A stretch of 64,000 nt of DNA from Sideroxydans sp. GTDB taxonomy: Bacteria; Pseudomonadota; Gammaproteobacteria; Burkholderiales; Gallionellaceae. Every line of letters starts with the position of its first letter. Positions within the stretch are counted from its first letter, which is position 1. The position numbers were made by a program, and so were the translations under genes. Below are positions 63,883 to 64,000 of the stretch, piece by piece. Under the pieces are notes generated by a model. It had not been told where the DNA came from, made no database searches, and worked only from the letters and a program-made list of their open reading frames with translations. The stretch lies in NCBI GenBank assembly GCA_011620315.1, contig WOZO01000041.1, positions 1 through 64,000 on the forward strand, written 5' to 3'.

Positions 63883-64000
63883 ATGAACGCCTCCCCCACC
63901 CTGCGCCAGGCGCTGGAACACATCGGCTCGCTGCCGCCCATCCCGCTGCTGGCGCAGCGCATCCTGGCACTGAAGATCAACACCGACGAGGGCGAGCACG
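63883..64000 (+). CDS. HDOD domain protein, 5' end (runs off the window)
   Basis: Thirty-nine codons are visible from ATG 63883, with GGA about 6 bases upstream. They read NASPTLRQALEHIGSLPPIP, then LLAQRILALKINTDEGEH, the start of an HDOD domain (LPPIP...A.RIL.L). It follows the PilJ-GGDEF-EAL gene by 64 bases, so the two are likely co-transcribed. No more can be said about the C-terminal part. Confidence 0.6.
   Translation, partial: MNASPTLRQALEHIGSLPPIPLLAQRILALKINTDEGEH

Overview
This is a 64 kb stretch of chromosome with about 60% GC. It looks like a betaproteobacterium, probably of the Nitrosomonadales and perhaps the Gallionellaceae. That assignment is an inference from protein flavour, gene order and the high density of c-di-GMP genes; I could not run a search. 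Nearly all of it is chromosomal backbone. Accessory pieces are the 5' end of an IS1182-like transposase at the left edge, a toxin-antitoxin pair with a small HTH gene (29.4-30.4 kb), an orphan PD-(D/E)XK nuclease (49.6-50.6 kb), an intein (56.4-57.5 kb) and several short palindromic repeats. I see no rRNA, tRNA or CRISPR array.

Layout. 0-5.3 kb: transposase fragment, then a leftward run of rimO, a CDF exporter, a ZIP transporter and an MHS-type MFS symporter. 5.3-7.8 kb: a lipoprotein operon lpoB / COG3014-like / ycfL. 7.8-11 kb: pgeF and rluD, divergent from bamD and a NUDIX hydrolase. 11.2-15.6 kb: dbpA, a CBS-domain histidine kinase with a double-receiver regulator, and an HNH protein. 15.6-19.4 kb: three exported Gly/Met-rich proteins divergent from an OmpR/EnvZ-type pair, which looks like an envelope-stress locus. 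19.4-28.1 kb: leftward housekeeping genes (AEC transporter, rhlE, ferredoxin-NADP reductase, gcvR, ychJ, srkA, nfsB, a DUF1415 gene and a second rhlE). 28.3-31.7 kb: HDOD protein, toxin-antitoxin pair, small HTH gene.

30.7-46 kb is one long leftward block. Very large c-di-GMP proteins (a receiver-GGDEF, two PAS-GGDEF-EAL proteins and a haem-motif PAS-HD-GYP protein) flank a compact set of essential genes, ispD-ispF-tsaB-rimI-udg. A periplasmic NMT1-like binding lipoprotein sits directly upstream of one GGDEF-EAL gene. 46-64 kb: mfd, the orphan nuclease, rlmF, qorB divergent from a frameshifted HxlR regulator, serB, a small PagP-like barrel, a membrane GGDEF protein, a class II ribonucleotide reductase split by a homing-endonuclease intein exactly at its radical cysteine, an M23 peptidase, a PilJ-sensor GGDEF-EAL protein, and the start of a second HDOD gene.

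The main theme is signal transduction: five GGDEF/EAL/HD-GYP multi-domain proteins plus one simple GGDEF protein, two HDOD proteins and two two-component systems. The points most worth following up are the NrdJ intein, the Card1-like stand-alone nuclease, the binding-protein/GGDEF-EAL pair, the Gly/Met envelope locus and the poly-G frameshift in the qorB regulator.
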